In this document: one piece after another, positions 22,632 to 34,488 of the stretch | How the letters are laid out: each line of letters opens with the position of its first letter | Position numbering within the stretch: position 1 is the stretch's first letter | DNA from: Arcuatula senhousia | Lineage: Eukaryota; Mollusca; Bivalvia; Mytilida; Mytilidae | Direction of reading: 5' to 3' | NCBI GenBank assembly: GCA_963971305.1 | Contig: OZ020309.1 | Coordinates: forward strand, 9,913,001-9,977,000 | Length of the DNA: 64,000 nucleotides | Made by a program: the position numbers and the translations under genes | Notes under the pieces: model-generated | Told to the model about the DNA's origin: nothing | Databases searched by the model: none | What the model saw: only the letters and a program-made list of their open reading frames with translations

Positions 22632-23217
22632 CTGGAAAAGATAAAGTAAATATCATATAACTGAACTCAGTACAGGTACTACAAATTGTTAAATTTACTT
22701 TGTACAACATTGTATGAATACATGTACATGTTTATAAATATTATGCATCGGTTTTTGATCCTGTCTGCTTCTCGACGGTTAAGTAAGAGTTTTCTGGTTT
22801 TCTTAAGACCCTAATGTATTAAATAAATATATTAAAATGCAATGACAAATATGGAAAGGATATTTGTGTAAATATCAATTCTAAGTCAGTACGTGTAAAA
22901 ATTGTTAAACTCTTTATTAACTTTTTATGTGTATAAATGCTGTACACCAATCTGTATATCAAGATGCTGGTATCTTTTTAATCTTTGTTTTTATCTTAAT
23001 CAGGATTTTCCATTCATATATGGGTCATAGTACACCATTGACTGATTTCTTTCAGAATGACCTGAAATTCTTCACCTTTCAGCTAGCTAGGACAAATATT
23101 TTATATTTGTTAAAATGAAAAGAAGTGACTTGTTTTTAAATTTAAAAAATGTTGAACAGATCTACAGGTCATTAATTAGACCTAAACATGTTTAGCTCGA
23201 TCATTGTGAATTGTATA
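22632..23217. other. Non-coding upstream of IAP-A exon 1
   Basis: AT-rich with no recognisable exon. Part of the 5' intron, if the acceptor at 22632 is used. Confidence 0.4.
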
Positions 23218-23419
23218 CTGTGAAAGGATTAATATTCGTGGGATACCAAATTTCGTGCTTTTCATTGGCCAGGCAAACCACGAAATTAAATCTCCAACGA
23301 ACAGAGAATTCAACATTGCTCTTAATAGAGAATTGTTTAAACCATTTTTTATTGAAAATCACAGCAATTTACCTGTGATCCAGGAAAATTGATACCCACG
23401 AATTTTAGTACTTTCACAG
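23218..23419. mobile_element. 202-bp TA-flanked MITE (Tc1/mariner-like)
   Basis: The ends CTGTGAAAG and CTTTCACAG are flanked by TA (23216-23217, 23420-23421). Similarity between the arms continues (TTCGTGGG-TACCA / TGATACCCACGAA). A diverged relative with the same inner words is at 54336-54544. Confidence 0.65.
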
Positions 23420-24257
23420 TACATGTATATGTGGTTTAAAGTAAGAGGCATACATGTATTTTCACTGTACCAGTTTTCTCACATATAATATTTCAATTCT
23501 CAAGTGGTCTATATCATGTATATAGCCACTTACAATCACTTGTCTAAAATTTACAACATGTACTAGGCCTAACTAGGGTATACATTTTGTAAATCTTACT
23601 GGAAAATTGAAATTGTAAAAATGTACTATAAGCAATTTGAAACATGTATACAAATGTACATGAGGGCAACAATATTCAGTAAAAAAATTTTATTCATTGT
23701 TTCAGTCTACTAGTACAGTACATGTATGTAGTGAGCAAAAATCAAAATTGCCAAACAAGTCATTCATTTCTATTGCAATGCATGTATAGCAACATCTATT
23801 AAATGGAAATAATTTTCACAAAACTTAAGTATTTAGTACATTGAACAGATTTCTTCTGTTAAAATCAGCCAAGATTTTTTCTTTCTGTTTTTTAATGGAC
23901 CCTTACAATCATGACAATTAGACTTTGTTCACACTAAGTAATGTTACCCATATCATGCTTTTATTTAGCCTCCAAATGCAACACAATAGTACAATGTATA
24001 TAACAGCGTGAGCTCAAAAGGGATACTCCCCTAAATGATATTGAAGCACAATGAAAATCTTTATCGCAACACAGCTCCATAGGATGTTTATCCTTCATGT
24101 GAAGTTTCATCAAAATCCATTCAGCAGTTTAGTTGTGCTTACCAGGTATTTGGACAGACAGGGTAATTCCTATATACCCCAAAACTTTGTTTGGACGCCC
24201 CAAACTTTGCTCTGGGATGGGGATAATAAAAGCATGAATAGAAGCAGCTTTACAGTC
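23420..24257. other. AT-rich intergenic, nothing recognised
   Basis: Only short frames and ACATGTA-type simple words. No feature could be supported. Confidence 0.4.
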
Positions 24258-24437
24258 ATCTTACAGGGGAGGATCCAGAAATTTTCAAAGGGGGTTCCAC
24301 ATACTGGGTTCTGTGGGCCAAAGGGGGGGTTCCAGACCAATTTTGCTGAAAATCTACACAAAAGTTAAAAATTTCGGAGGAAAGGGAGGGGGGGTTCCGA
24401 CCCCAGGAACCCCCCCTCTGGATCCACCACTGTCTTT
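24258..24437. repeat. Dispersed G/C-run repeat
   Basis: GGGGAGGATCCAGAAATTTT at the left and CCCCCCTCTGGATCCACCAC at the right form an imperfect inverted pair with purine runs between them. Confidence 0.5.
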
Positions 24438-24442
24438 AAGCA

Positions 24443-24514
24443 AGCCAAGGGTTACGATCAGCTATCTCTAGATATCTCAAGATAAGAGATAGCAGATCTT
24501 ATTAACCCTTGGCT
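24443..24514. mobile_element. 72-bp hairpin element (AGCCAAGGGTTA ends)
   Basis: AGCCAAGGGTTA at 24443-24454 and TAACCCTTGGCT at 24503-24514 pair, and the inner GCTATCTC / GAGATAGC also pair. The right end with flank (GCTAGCGAAGATG) recurs inverted at 50747-50768. Confidence 0.55.
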
Positions 24515-25189
24515 AGCGAAGATGCTATACACATGATACAGTACACTTGATGTACTGGTTGTAGTTTTTGCTTAGAATATACATGTAGACAAATAGTTGT
24601 AATATTAGCTAATCTATTTGAAGTGTAACAATGAACCTTACAATCAAAAGATCACTTATTTCTTTAAACAAAAACAAATGGAACTTTAAAATCAAATAGA
24701 ATTGAGGGTTTCTTAAGATGCACGATAATTAACAATGATAAAAGCATATAGAACTAAAAACAAAAAACAAAACCCCCCCAAAAAAACAGCATGCACATAA
24801 TACAGCAATGTTAAATTAATACAGTTAAAAAATGATAACAATAAATTGCAAGATTGCATGTTAATAAATTAAAATTTAATTTGTACTTACTTTTAATTAC
24901 ATGAAATATTTCATAATATAATCTATGAGTTTTAAAAGCCGTTATGAACAAAGATATATTTATTTACACAAACATTTTAACTAAGAACATACCTTTAAAA
25001 AGTTAAACCCAAATATTTTAACTAAAAATAACCACTAAGAAAAGCATAGGTGCTTTTTGTCAAATGAGACAAGTTATTTTTAGCACAAGGATTTTTATTG
25101 ATAGAATAACATGAATAAGGGAAGCTAATAAAATGATACAATTTAAATTTCCCAATCCAGGTTTATACATGTATACATGATTTTTTTAC
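24515..25189. other. AT-rich intergenic, nothing recognised
   Basis: Long A- and T-rich tracts with no support for a gene or bounded repeat. Confidence 0.4.
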
Positions 25190-25800
25190 ATCAGTCGATG
25201 GATGCTTCTAAGCTAGTGAGCTATATATCAGTAACTTTGAGTGTTCTCATCCTGTTAATTACTTGTTGTCCATTTGTCTCAGATACTCTCTTGTTGAATT
25301 GAACTTCTATCGATTTGATTTTTACTGTGTGTTAGTTTGTGCTTTGTTATTGATTATCAATAGGGGGAAGGTTGGTGCCAAAAAAATAGTTTAACCCCAC
25401 CACATTTTTAATGTGCCTGTCCTAAGCCAGGAATCTTTATCAAAGCTTATGTTTGTATTTGGTCGAATTTATGCTAATTGTTTTTTTGTAAAGAAGAGGG
25501 TCTTTCATTGCACTTTAGGATTGGGCTTGAATCATATGTTACGTTTATTTTCAATCCAGGGGCCAATTGAAAAACATCGAGCAGCCACCGCTGGTCACAC
25601 TGAAGGCTGCTGGCTGTTTTCCATTGTGGATGTTTTAAATTTACGTTTAATATATTGTAGGTTGTGTCGCATACACTTATTCCACATCTCATTTTCTTTT
25701 AATTTTTGTGAAGAAAGTTCTTATGCAATTAATACATGTATATCATGTCGTGCCTGTACTACAACATGTTCATTGTATCAAAATAAATATTTACCTTACA
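25190..25800 (+). repeat. Penelope-like element tail repeat
   Basis: Matches the sequence after the Penelope-like RT at 48460-48870: CAGTAACTTYGAGTGTTCTC, AGGGGGAAGGTTGG, AAYGTGCCTGTCCTAAGCCA. The 130-codon frame at 25413-25805 is a translation of this repeat. Confidence 0.55.
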
Positions 25801-25805
25801 GGTAA

Positions 25806-25952
25806 TCAGTGAAAAATCCAGAGGGGGGGCATTCACCCCCCTTTTATTGAGAAATTTTTATTTTCTGTATAAAATTGACCAAACTACTTCAAATTTTGCA
25901 ATTCGCACCCCCCAGACCCCCTTATATTGAAATCTGGATCCGCCCCTGGTCA
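25806..25952. repeat. Dispersed G/C-run repeat
   Basis: AAAATCCAGAGGGGGGGC at the left, GAAATCTGGATCCGCCCCTG at the right; same family as 24258-24437. Confidence 0.5.
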
Positions 25953-27260
25953 TGCTGGTAATGAAAATTAAAAAGTCTACAGCTAGTTTAAAAACTTACT
26001 TAGATACTATTTCAACCAAATTAAATGTAATCCTTAACATACATTAAATGATTGAATTCTTAAGGCTGAGCTTAAGCCTTAATATAAAGGGCACTATCCT
26101 TTTTTCTTCAAATTGTAAATTTATATTTACATATTAAATCAAAGCAATGACGCTTGAGCATCTTGTGTATATCGTCAAGTACAGGAAAAGCTTCCTGTTT
26201 TCATAACGATAGTATGTATACAGACAAACGGGGTTAAAACTACATGTATGGTCAAGTTTCCTGTGTGACGCCTACTATAAGGATTGTCATGATGTCAATA
26301 CATGAAATATAGTGATTTAAATCTTATCAATTAATGTTACAATTTTCATATATCTACGATTCAAATTTTATAAACTCTTAATGATTTATCATACATGTAC
26401 TTTTATGAATGAAACATGTACTTGAAACCACATGGAAGGAAGACAATAATAAAATTCTTATAGTTTCACATTTACATTTAATGTACTTTAAACTTAAGGA
26501 GCACTTAGTAGTCAAGTTAATTACAGTGAAACCTGTCTAATCCAAACCTGTTTAAACTGAACTATACATGTTAAGCTAGTTATTAGGACTTTCTTATTAC
26601 ATGTACAAAGGCAGATTTAAGACGGCTAGCCGGACACCCCTCATTTGACAGAAAAAATGGTTAGGAACTGTATGACAGAAAAAATGGTTAGGAACTGTAT
26701 GAAAGAAGAGGTCCCAGAATCTTTTTTTAATTAGGCGCTGTCCGGTTTGAAAATTTCAGGATCCGCCGTAGATATACTGTTCAAACTTAGTTTAAGGGGA
26801 TACAAAACACCTAAGGTGGATAACTCTAATAAATCATTTATCATAACTGATTTATTTGAACCTTTCAGTTGATTACATTTAATCAAAGAAATCAAGCTTC
26901 TCAATGATCAAAATAGTAAATGTTTAAACTATTATGTTCAACAACAAAAATCACAAGAAACCTATGAATAATTATTGAATATGATTCAGTTTTCTTAAGA
27001 TTTAAATAGCAGATCATAGCAGTTTAACTTGATTTTTCAAAGTCCATATTTATTAAAGGCAAATTTTGGAAGAATATTAAATGACTCAATTTTATTTTAG
27101 CCTACATGTAGGTGTTGGGTACCTCCTTAAACATATTTATTATCATCCAGGACTAGGAAACAACCTTATGCTTACATGTTTGTGAATCCCTCTCCATCTA
27201 GCAGTTTGTGAGTGTGGCCTTATTAGCCTTACATTTATTATCTAAATCTACAAATTTAAT
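25953..27260. repeat. Intergenic; dispersed repeat copy at 26606-26775
   Basis: A copy at 26606-26775 contains a duplicated TATGACAGAAAAAATGGTTA word and ends AAATTTCAGGATCCGCC. The remainder is AT-rich with no recognisable gene. Confidence 0.4.
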
Positions 27261-27680
27261 AAAAAGCTACGCCGAGCGCAGCATGATACGACCGCAACAA
27301 GTTTAACCCTGTACGTTGGAGGCCTAATATGGATAGTCCATTGCTTTGGTCACATGAAGCCCATGGTGGACTTACAAAGCTTTTTGACACATGCATCCTG
27401 TGGTGGACTTAAAAATGCATTTTTGACACATATATATTTACAACAACATCTAATACAAAAAGCCTTATTTATATACATGTAATAACTACAACTTTATTTT
27501 AAGTACCGGTAAAAAACTATTTGCCTTGACAAACTTTTAAAATTGGTGTTTTTGGCCCCTTTGACCCCTAATTTCTCGAAAACGGTAAGAGATATTGCAA
27601 ATCTGATTGAAAAATGCAGCCAGGGATTTTCACAAGGATTCCAATGAAAAAAAGATTTTGAAAATCGGACCAAAAATAAA

Positions 27681-29009
27681 CAAGAGGCTCCCAGGAGCCT
27701 GAATCGCTCACCTGGTCTTAATATCAACCCTTTGAGGACTTTTGTATAGATAAATGAGCTGAATGTTTAAGCAATAAAAAGCTTTTCTCTATCTGCAATA
27801 GTTTTCATTCCAAAGCAAAAAACACTATTTTTCCCCTTTAAAGGGCCATAACCCCTTAAAGGGGTCATCTGACAACTTCGACCCTAAAAAGATTTTAGTA
27901 GAGCTAATTAAGCTGAACATTTAAGCAAGCAACATCTTTTCTCTATCTGCAAAAGTTTTCTTTCTTTAGGCCAAAAACACTATTTTTTGTCTTTAAGGGG
28001 CCGTAACCACCATAAGGGGTCATCTGGCAACTTTGACCCTATGGAAACTTTTGTAGAGCTAAATGAGCTGAACATTTAAGCAAGCAACAACTTTTCTCTA
28101 TCTGCAATAGTTTTCATTCCATAGGCCAAAAACACTATTTTTTGCCTTTAAGGGGCTGTAACCCCAAAAAGGGGTCATCTGACAACTTCGACCATATGGA
28201 GACTTGTGTAGAGCTAAATGAGCTAAACATTTAGGCAAGCAACAGCTTTTCTCTATCTGCAATAGTTTTCATTCTATAGGCCAAAAACTCTATTTTTTGC
28301 CTTTAAGGGGCCATAACCCCTATAAGGGGTCATCTGACAACTTTGACCCTTTGGAGACTTTTGTAGAGCTAAATGAGCTGAACATTTAAGCAAGCAACAG
28401 CTTTTCTCTATCTGCAATAGTTTTCATTCCATAGGCCAAAAACACTATTTTTTGCCTTTAAGGGGCCATAACCCCTATAAGGGGTCATCTGACAACTTTG
28501 ACCTTATGGAGACTTTTGTAGAGCTAAATGAGCTGAACATTTAAGCAAGCAACAGCTTCTCTCTATCTGCAATAGTTTTCATACTATAGGCCAAAAACAT
28601 GAAAAAATGCTATTTTTCACCTTTAAGGGGCCGTAACTCCCATAAGGGGTCATCTGACAACTTCGACTCAATAGAGACTTTTGTAGAGCTTTTGATGCTG
28701 AAGCAGTAGCGTGGCATCAGATTTCATCTATCTCTTATACTTTTTGATTTACAAGCCAAAAACAGTAGTCTGACCCCCCTGGTCTATTTTTAGCAACGGC
28801 GGCCATGTTTTTCGACGAATCAAAAATCCCCACATCAGTTCTGTGGGGGATACCCTAAAGTACCACCAGACCAAATTTGGTTTGAATCTGTGCAGCCGTT
28901 TCAGAGGAGAAGAAGTTTGAAGAAAAGTTAACGACGACGACGGACGACGACGACGGAGACGGACGCCAAGTGATGGCAATAGCTCACATGGCCTTTGGCC
29001 AGGTGAGCT
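27681..29009. repeat. Family A element with about six core units
   Basis: CAAGAGGCTCCCAGGAGCCT hairpin at the left and GGCCAGGTGAGCT at the right. Six ~155-bp units run from 27730 to 28660, then a unique right part with GGCGGCCATG and a (GAC)n tract at 28931-28962. It is inserted in the family B word CAAATAAAAAAGTTGATTTT. Confidence 0.8.
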
Positions 29010-29501
29010 AAAAAGTTGATTTTATGGGCGTGGCCTGTCTTTAGCCCCCTGTAGCAATGTAATGGTGAAATACATATCAAAATCTTTGACACATTTAGTA
29101 GACAGAATTTTATGAGCACTTCAACCAAAAAAGAAATTTCAAAATTAAATGAATAATGAACATTCAACAACAGTTTTGTCAATACACCCGTTTTAGCCCC
29201 TTTGGCCCTTTTTATCTAAAACAGTAGGGGCAACAAACCCCAAATACAAAACCAACATTCCTTTTGTGGGTATATATCATCCTATTTAAACTTCATAACA
29301 ATTGGCTGGCCCACTACAACTTAATATTGGTTAAAAACTATTTGCCTGGACAAACTTTTATAAATGGCGTTTTTGGCCCCTTTGACCCCTAATTTCTCGA
29401 AAACAGTATGAGATATTGCAAATCTGATTGAAAAACGCAGGCAGGGATTTTTACAAGGATTCCAATGAAAAAATGATTTTGAAAATCGGACCACAAATAA
29501 A

Positions 29502-32476
29502 CAAGAGGCTCCCAGGAGCCTGAATCGCTCACCTGGTCTTGATGTTGACCCTATACTTTTGTAGAGCTAAATGAGCTGAACATTTAAGCAAGCAACATCT
29601 TTTCTCTACCTGCAATAGTTTTCATTCTATAGGCCAATAAAAAGCTACGCCGAGCGCAGCATGATACGACCGCAACAAGATGAACCCTGTACATTGGAGG
29701 CCCAATATGGATAGTCTATTGCTTTGGTCACATTCAGCCCATGGTGGACTTACAAAGCTTTTTTACACATGCATCCTATGGTGGACTTTAAAATGCATAT
29801 TTGACACATATATATTTACAATAACATTTAATAGAAAAAAAATCTTATTTCAAAATTCATTGACATTTTTTACACAATTTAGCCCCTTTTGGCCCTTTTT
29901 AAAAAAAAAGATTAGGACCACAAACCCCAAATGCAATAAAAAGCTTCCTTCAGTGTAATCATCATATTTAAACTTCATAACAATTGACTGGCCCACTACA
30001 GCTAAATTCTTGTGTAAAACCATTTGCCTTGACAAACTTTTAAAAATTGCGTTTTTTGCCCCTTCGACCCCTTATATCTCAAAAACAGTAAGAGATATTG
30101 CAAATCTGATTGAAAATTGCAAGCAGGGATTTTCACAAGGATTCCAATGAAAAAAAGATTTTGAAAATCGGACCACAAATAAAAAAGTTGATTTTTTGGG
30201 TGTGGCCGGTCTTTGGCCCCCTGTAGCAATGTAATGGTGCAATATACATCAAAACCATTGACACATTTTGTTGACAGAATTTAATGAGGAATTCAATAAA
30301 AAAAGAATTTTCAAAATCTATTGAATAATAAACATTCTACAACAGTTTTGTTAATACACCCGTTTTTACCCTTTTCGGCCCTTTTTTCCAAAACGGTAAG
30401 GGCCACCAACCTCAAATACAATAGGAACCTTCCTCTAGTGGTTACAAACATCATATCAAAACTTCATAACAATTGGCTGGCCCAGTACAACTAAATTTTT
30501 GGTATAAAATTATTTGCCTTGACAAACTTAAAAATGGTGTTTTTGGCCCCTTTGACCCCTAATTTCTCAAAAACCGTAAGATATATTGCAAATCTGATTG
30601 AAAAATGCAGGCAGGGATTTTCACAAGGATTCCAATGAAAAAAAGATTTTGAAAATCGGACCACAAATAAAAAAGTCATTTTTTGAGGTGTGGCCCCTTT
30701 TCGACCCCCTGTAGCAATGTAACGGTTCAATATACATCAAAACCATTGACACATTTTGTTGACAGAATTTAATGAGGAATTCAATAAAAAAAGAATTTTC
30801 AAAATCTATTGAATAATAAATATTCTACAACAGTTTTGTTAATACACCCGTTTTAGCCCCTTTTGGCCCTTTTTTCCAAAATGGTAAGGGCCACCAACCC
30901 CAAATACAATAGGAACCTTCCTCTAGTGGTAACAAACATCATATTAAAATTTCATAACAATTGGTCAATATTTACTTAAGTTATCGCACGGAAACCAAAT
31001 GTCCCCAGACGACAACGACGACGACAACGACGACGACGACGACGACGACATCGCCATAACATTATACGATCGCAAAAATTTGCGGTCGTATAAAAACACC
31101 ATTTTTCACCTATAAGGGGCCGTAACCCCTATAAGGAGTCATCTGACAACTTCGACCCTATGGAGACTTTTGTAGAGCTAAATGAGCTGAACATTTAAGC
31201 AAGCAACAGCTAATCTCTATCTGCAATAGTTTTCATTCTGTAGGCCAAAAACATGAAAAAATCGCTATTTTCAGGGGCCGTAACCCCTATAAGGCGTCAT
31301 CTGACAACTTTGAACCTATGGAGAATTTTGTAGAGCTAAATGAGCTGAACATTTAAGCAAGCAACAGCTAATCTCTATCTGCAATAGTTTTCATTCTGTA
31401 GGCCAAAAACATGAAAAAATGCTATTTTTCAAGGGCCGTAACCCCTTTAAGGGGTCATCTGACAACTTCGACCCTATGGAGACTTTCGTAGAGCTAAATG
31501 AGCTAAACATTTAAGCAAGCAACAGCTAATCTCTATCTGCAATAGTTTTCATTCTGTAGGCCAAAAACATGAAAAATGGCTATTTTTCACCTTTAAGGGG
31601 CCGTAATCCCTATAAGGGGTAATCTGACAACTTCGACCCTATGGAGACTTACGTAGAGCTAAATGAGCTAAACATTTTAGCAAGCAACAGCTAATCTCTA
31701 TCTGCAATAGTTTTCATTCTGTAGGCCAAAAACATAAAAAATGGCTATTTTTCACCTTTAAGGGGCCGTAACCCCTATAAGGAGTCATCTGACAACTTCG
31801 ACCCTATAGAGACTTTCGTATAGCTAAATGAGCTAAACATTTAAGAAAGCAACAGCTAATCTCTATCTGCAATAGTTTTCATTCTGTAGGCCAAAAACAT
31901 GAAAAATGGCTTTTTTTTACCTTTAAGGGGCCGTAACCCCTATAAGGGGTCATCTGACAACTTCGACCCTATGGAGACATTCGTAAAGCTAAATGAGCTA
32001 AACATTTAAGAAAGCAACAGCTAATCTCTATCTGCAATAGTTTTCATTCTGTAGGCCAAAAACATGAAAAAATGCTATTTTTCACCTTTAAGGGGCCGTA
32101 ACCCCTATAAGGGGTCATCTGACAACTTTGACCAAATGGAGACTTTTGTAGAGCTTTTGATGCTGAATCAGTAGCGTGGCCTCAGATTTCCTCTATCTCT
32201 TATACTTTTTGATTTATAAGCCAAAAACAGTAGTCTGACCCCACTAGTCTATTTTTAGTAACGGCGGCCATGTTTTTTGACAGATCAAAAATCGAAACAC
32301 AAGTTTGGTGCAGGACACCCTAAGGATCAATCATACCAAGTTTCATTCAATTCTGTTCAGTAGTTTCAGAGGAGAAGATTTTTGAAAAATTGTTAACGGA
32401 CGACGACGACGACGACGACGACGACGGACGCCAAGTGATGGCAATAGCTCACATGGACCTTTGGTCCAGGTGAGCT
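29502..32476. repeat. Family A element split by a family B copy
   Basis: The left end is at 29502-29637, then the inserted family B (29639-31094), then seven core units from 31095 to 32110 and the right end GGTCCAGGTGAGCT (32476). A (GAC)n tract is at 32398-32426. The split occurs in the core word TAGGCCAAAAACACC. Confidence 0.8.
29639..31094. repeat. Family B element, innermost of the nest
   Basis: Starts AAAAAGCTACGCCGAGCGCA. Contains an internal ~490-bp duplication (30000-30490 and 30495-30985), a (GAC)n/(AACGAC) tract at 31011-31049, and the terminal stem GATCGCAA/TTGCGGTC. Confidence 0.8.
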
Positions 32477-32910
32477 AAAAAGTCGATTTTTTGGGTGTAC
32501 CCCCTTTTTGACCCCTTATAGCAATGTAACGGTACAAGATACATCAAAGGTGTTGTTACATTTTGTTGACAGAATTTATTGAGGAATACAATAAAAAAAG
32601 AATGATCAAAATCGGATGAAAATTAAATATTCTACAGACGTTTTGTCAATACACCCGTTTTAGCCCCTTTTGGCCCTTTTTTCTAAAACGGTAGGGACCA
32701 GAAACCCCAAATGCAATACCAACCTTCCTTTAGTGGTTATAAACATCATATCAAAATTTTATAACAATTGGTTAACTACAACTAAAGTTATCTCACGGAA
32801 ACCAAAGTGTCTACAGACGACGACGACAATGACGACGACAACGACGACGACAACGACAACGACATCGCCATAACATAATACGATCGCAAAAAAATTGCGG
32901 TCGTATAAAA

Positions 32911-33512
32911 AGTCTTTAACAATGTTTAACATGCACATGGTATTGCTGTCCACATACATGTACATGGGACAACATATTTTCGACTCTTCAGAAGGAGTAG
33001 CATCATTCCTGGAGACCATCCTAGGCAATGGTGTCAAATCTTTAGTTCACCAGGGCAGTCATGGCTTCAATAACAGATTCTCAAGATTTGCTACTAAGAA
33101 AATTTCATTTAATTTGGTTGGGAAATAAACTTTTTGTGACGATTAAAAGTGAAAACTTTACGAAATTTTGGTAAAATAGTGTATTTTCATGAAAATAAGG
33201 GTAGCATGGGCTCTTTTGAAACTCCTTTTTAGTGTTAAAGGTTAAAATTTAAGTTATTTTAACACATCAACAATTTCAAAACATTTAAGGATGCTTGTGC
33301 AGATCCAGGATTTTCGGTTGGAGAGGCGTGGGTAGTAAAAATTCGCCTAGAGGAGCGAGGAGGGAAATTTTTTGGCCTTTTTTGATTGATTTCATGGTAA
33401 AAAAAAAAATTTCACAATTTAGGGGGCGCACGGACAAAGTGCGCCCCCGTATGAATCCACGCCTGGGATGGCTGTAAAAAGAATCATGTTAAAATCTAAT
33501 GGTTTTTGAGAT
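32911..33512. repeat. Intergenic; dispersed G/C-run repeat at 33295-33475
   Basis: The 33295-33475 segment starts GCAGATCCAGGATTTTCGG and contains GGGGGCGCAC/GTGCGCCCCC, a 10-base inverted pair, before ATGAATCCACGCC. Nothing else is recognised. Confidence 0.45.
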
Positions 33513-33517
33513 ATTAC
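33513..33517. repeat. Target site duplication, left (ATTAC)
   Basis: ATTAC immediately precedes the left LTR and is repeated at 41880-41884 after the right LTR. The 5-bp length suits BEL/Pao insertion. Confidence 0.95.
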
Positions 33518-34149
33518 TGTACTGTCACAACTTTCATTGTTTATTTTTAAATATAGATTTATACTTCCTTGTCGTGATTAAATTTAAATCGCCGCTACCT
33601 GTGCCGAAACCAGTCTTGGGTCAAGCGATCGACGTGCGTACTGTACTGTCGAGTACTAGTATTACACATACAGGTAGTAAATAGGTAGCCATTTGTAAAT
33701 CTTGCAAGGAATTAATTTGGAAACGATTCGCGGCATACCACCACGTAAGTTTGGCGAATATCCACAAAATATATATGGAAACATTATAACAGTGACTCGA
33801 TTCAACAAATTATCTGTTTTTCTTGTGAATTAACATTTATATTTTTGATATTTCGACTGTGACAAATTCCGATTCACGATACCGTCATATTTGAACATTT
33901 CCCGGCTGGGCCTGCTTATTTAACTGGTTTATATTAATTAATCGGCAATAACCTTTCATTGTTTATCACTATATTGACTTTAATTCTTTCAGATAATTCG
34001 TGTATTTGTGTATTTTGTACTTATTATTGTTATTTGTTTCTTTCAGTTTTTCACCATATGTTATTGGGATTAAAGACACATTACACCTGCTGGTTCTCGT
34101 TCTTTACACGCCCATAACTGGTTACACTTGCCGATCATAAGTCGGTACA
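33518..34149 (+). repeat. 5' LTR of BEL/Pao element
   Basis: 632 bp, starting TGTACTGTCACAAC and ending AAGTCGGTACA (TGT...ACA). By reading, I see no difference from the 3' LTR. Confidence 0.95.
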
Positions 34150-34488
34150 GTGAAAAAGTGACAGATCGCCGGTCTCAGCCAAAACTATCCAGCAAGTAGT
34201 AGTATAGTGGACACAAAAGGGCCATCACTACTCAGGAGGAGGATCGTTCCAGCATTGGACACAACCTCAAACAACTGAAGTACCACAGCCCTCTGGTGTT
34301 CCAACCGGATATCTAAAGCACACCGGGACAGGTATTTTGACACGCCAGTCCTACATCTAGACAGCTACCTGACAGGATCCCATCCAAGGTTGAAATAGGC
34401 CACCAGGATCATTTGCCCTCGCGTTTAAATTGTATGGGGCACTCTGCTCTCACGTTTAAACAGTAACGGGCACACCTTTGTTGAAAGA
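34150..34488 (+). other. BEL/Pao 5' leader
   Basis: Untranslated region between the LTR and the gag-pol start. The bases just after the LTR (GTGAAAAAGTGACAG) do not begin with the usual TGG of a primer-binding site; a TGGACACAAAAGG word occurs about 60 bases on. Confidence 0.7.

Larger units (their letters stand above)
27261..32910. repeat. Family B outermost element of a four-element nest
   Basis: Starts AAAAAGCTACGCCGAGCGCA (27261) and ends with (GAC)n, ACATCGCCATAACATAATAC and the stem GATCGCAA/TTGCGGTC then GTATAAAA (32910). Family A copies sit at 27681-29009 and 29502-32476, and a second family B copy sits inside the latter. The clean copy at 52731-53687 shows what the uninterrupted element looks like. 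Confidence 0.75.

Noticed and set aside
25413..25805. 130-residue frame beginning MPVLSQESL
   Set aside because: The same opening appears in the frame at 50922-51149 because both are translations of the Penelope-tail repeat.
32670..33037. Open frames rich in Thr, Val or Asp at 32670-33037, 53459-53770 and 28749-29182
   Set aside because: They are translations of the (GAC)n tracts and ends of families A and B, with no domain or splice context.
34150..34170. tRNA primer-binding site directly after the 5' LTR
   Set aside because: The sequence after the LTR does not start with the complement of a tRNA CCA end; no tRNA could be assigned.
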